From assembly GCA_016866635.1 (NCBI GenBank), contig VGLT01000057.1:1-5437 (forward strand): 5,437 nt of DNA, read 5' to 3'. The notes beneath the pieces are model-generated. The model searched no databases, was not told the DNA's origin, and worked only from the letters and a program-made list of their open reading frames with translations. This DNA comes from Candidatus Uhrbacteria bacterium (GTDB lineage Bacteria > Patescibacteriota > Patescibacteriia > 2-12-FULL-60-25). Both the position numbers and the translations under genes were made by a program. Positions 5,387 through 5,437 of this stretch are shown here, in pieces (position 1 is the first letter of the stretch; each line of letters opens with the position of its first letter).

Positions 5387-5437
5387 TGCGTGTTTGTTTC
5401 TTGTTGTTTCGCGCGCGATTCTTGGCGGGTAAAAAAG
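5386..5437. other. Right-edge sequence, partial gene on either strand
   Basis: After the oxidoreductase stop codon, two open frames reach the window edge. On the plus strand an ATG at 5386 overlaps the TAA (TAATG) and reads MRVCFLLFRARFLAGKK without a stop; no Shine-Dalgarno precedes it. On the minus strand a frame ends at a TAA covering 5385-5383 with the tail FFTRQESRAKQQETNTH, which looks like an ordinary polar C-terminus of a convergent gene. I favour neither strongly. No terminator hairpin is visible here. Confidence 0.25.

Noticed and set aside
1..5437. CRISPR array, tRNA/rRNA, insertion sequence or attachment site
   Set aside because: No regular direct repeats, no cloverleaf-like segment, no transposase frame and no terminal inverted repeats were found on reading.

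Overview
This window reads as part of a bacterial cell-envelope or surface-polysaccharide locus. The genes are close-packed, G+C looks moderate, and TGA, TAA and TAG are all used as stops. No ribosomal, tRNA or other taxon marker is present, so the organism cannot be placed. Clear Shine-Dalgarno sequences are scarce: only the last complete gene has a convincing one. The envelope genes resemble those of uncultured or candidate-phylum bacteria, but that is only an impression.

Layout, left to right. (1) Positions 1-60, minus strand: the first codons of an NAD(P)-binding sugar epimerase/dehydratase, cut by the window edge. (2) Positions 61-122: a divergent spacer with a 10-bp perfect palindrome. 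(3) 123-482, plus: a 119-residue four-helix SMR-type membrane protein, closer to ArnE-like lipid-sugar flippase subunits than to drug exporters. It overlaps the next gene by ATGA. (4) 479-1756, plus: a fusion of a cap-less HAD phosphatase and a UbiA-family prenyltransferase of the decaprenyl-phosphate phosphoribosyltransferase (DPPR synthase) type. (5) A 28-base spacer made up entirely of one imperfect hairpin. (6) 1785-3341, minus: a large GT-C membrane glycosyltransferase. (7) 3316-4272, minus: a zinc-ribbon SAM methyltransferase that overlaps the start of the GT-C gene. (8) 4273-4360: a second divergent spacer. (9) 4361-5386, plus: a Gfo/Idh/MocA sugar oxidoreductase, with a small hairpin over its ribosome binding site. 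(10) A 51-base right edge that cannot be assigned.

The most interesting reading is a compact route for a lipid-linked pentose. The UbiA domain would join phosphoribose to a polyprenyl phosphate. The fused HAD domain would remove the 5-phosphate. The co-translated SMR protein would move the polyprenyl-phosphate pentose across the membrane. The neighbouring GT-C enzyme would use it as donor on the outer face. In mycobacteria the synthase and phosphatase steps are made by separate proteins (the UbiA protein Rv3806c and a separate phosphatase). No DprE1/DprE2-type epimerase is visible here, so the pentose could remain ribose, or the epimerase could lie elsewhere. The methyltransferase, oxidoreductase and truncated epimerase fit glycan or nucleotide-sugar modification. 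The individual families are well supported by motifs; their joint pathway is inference.
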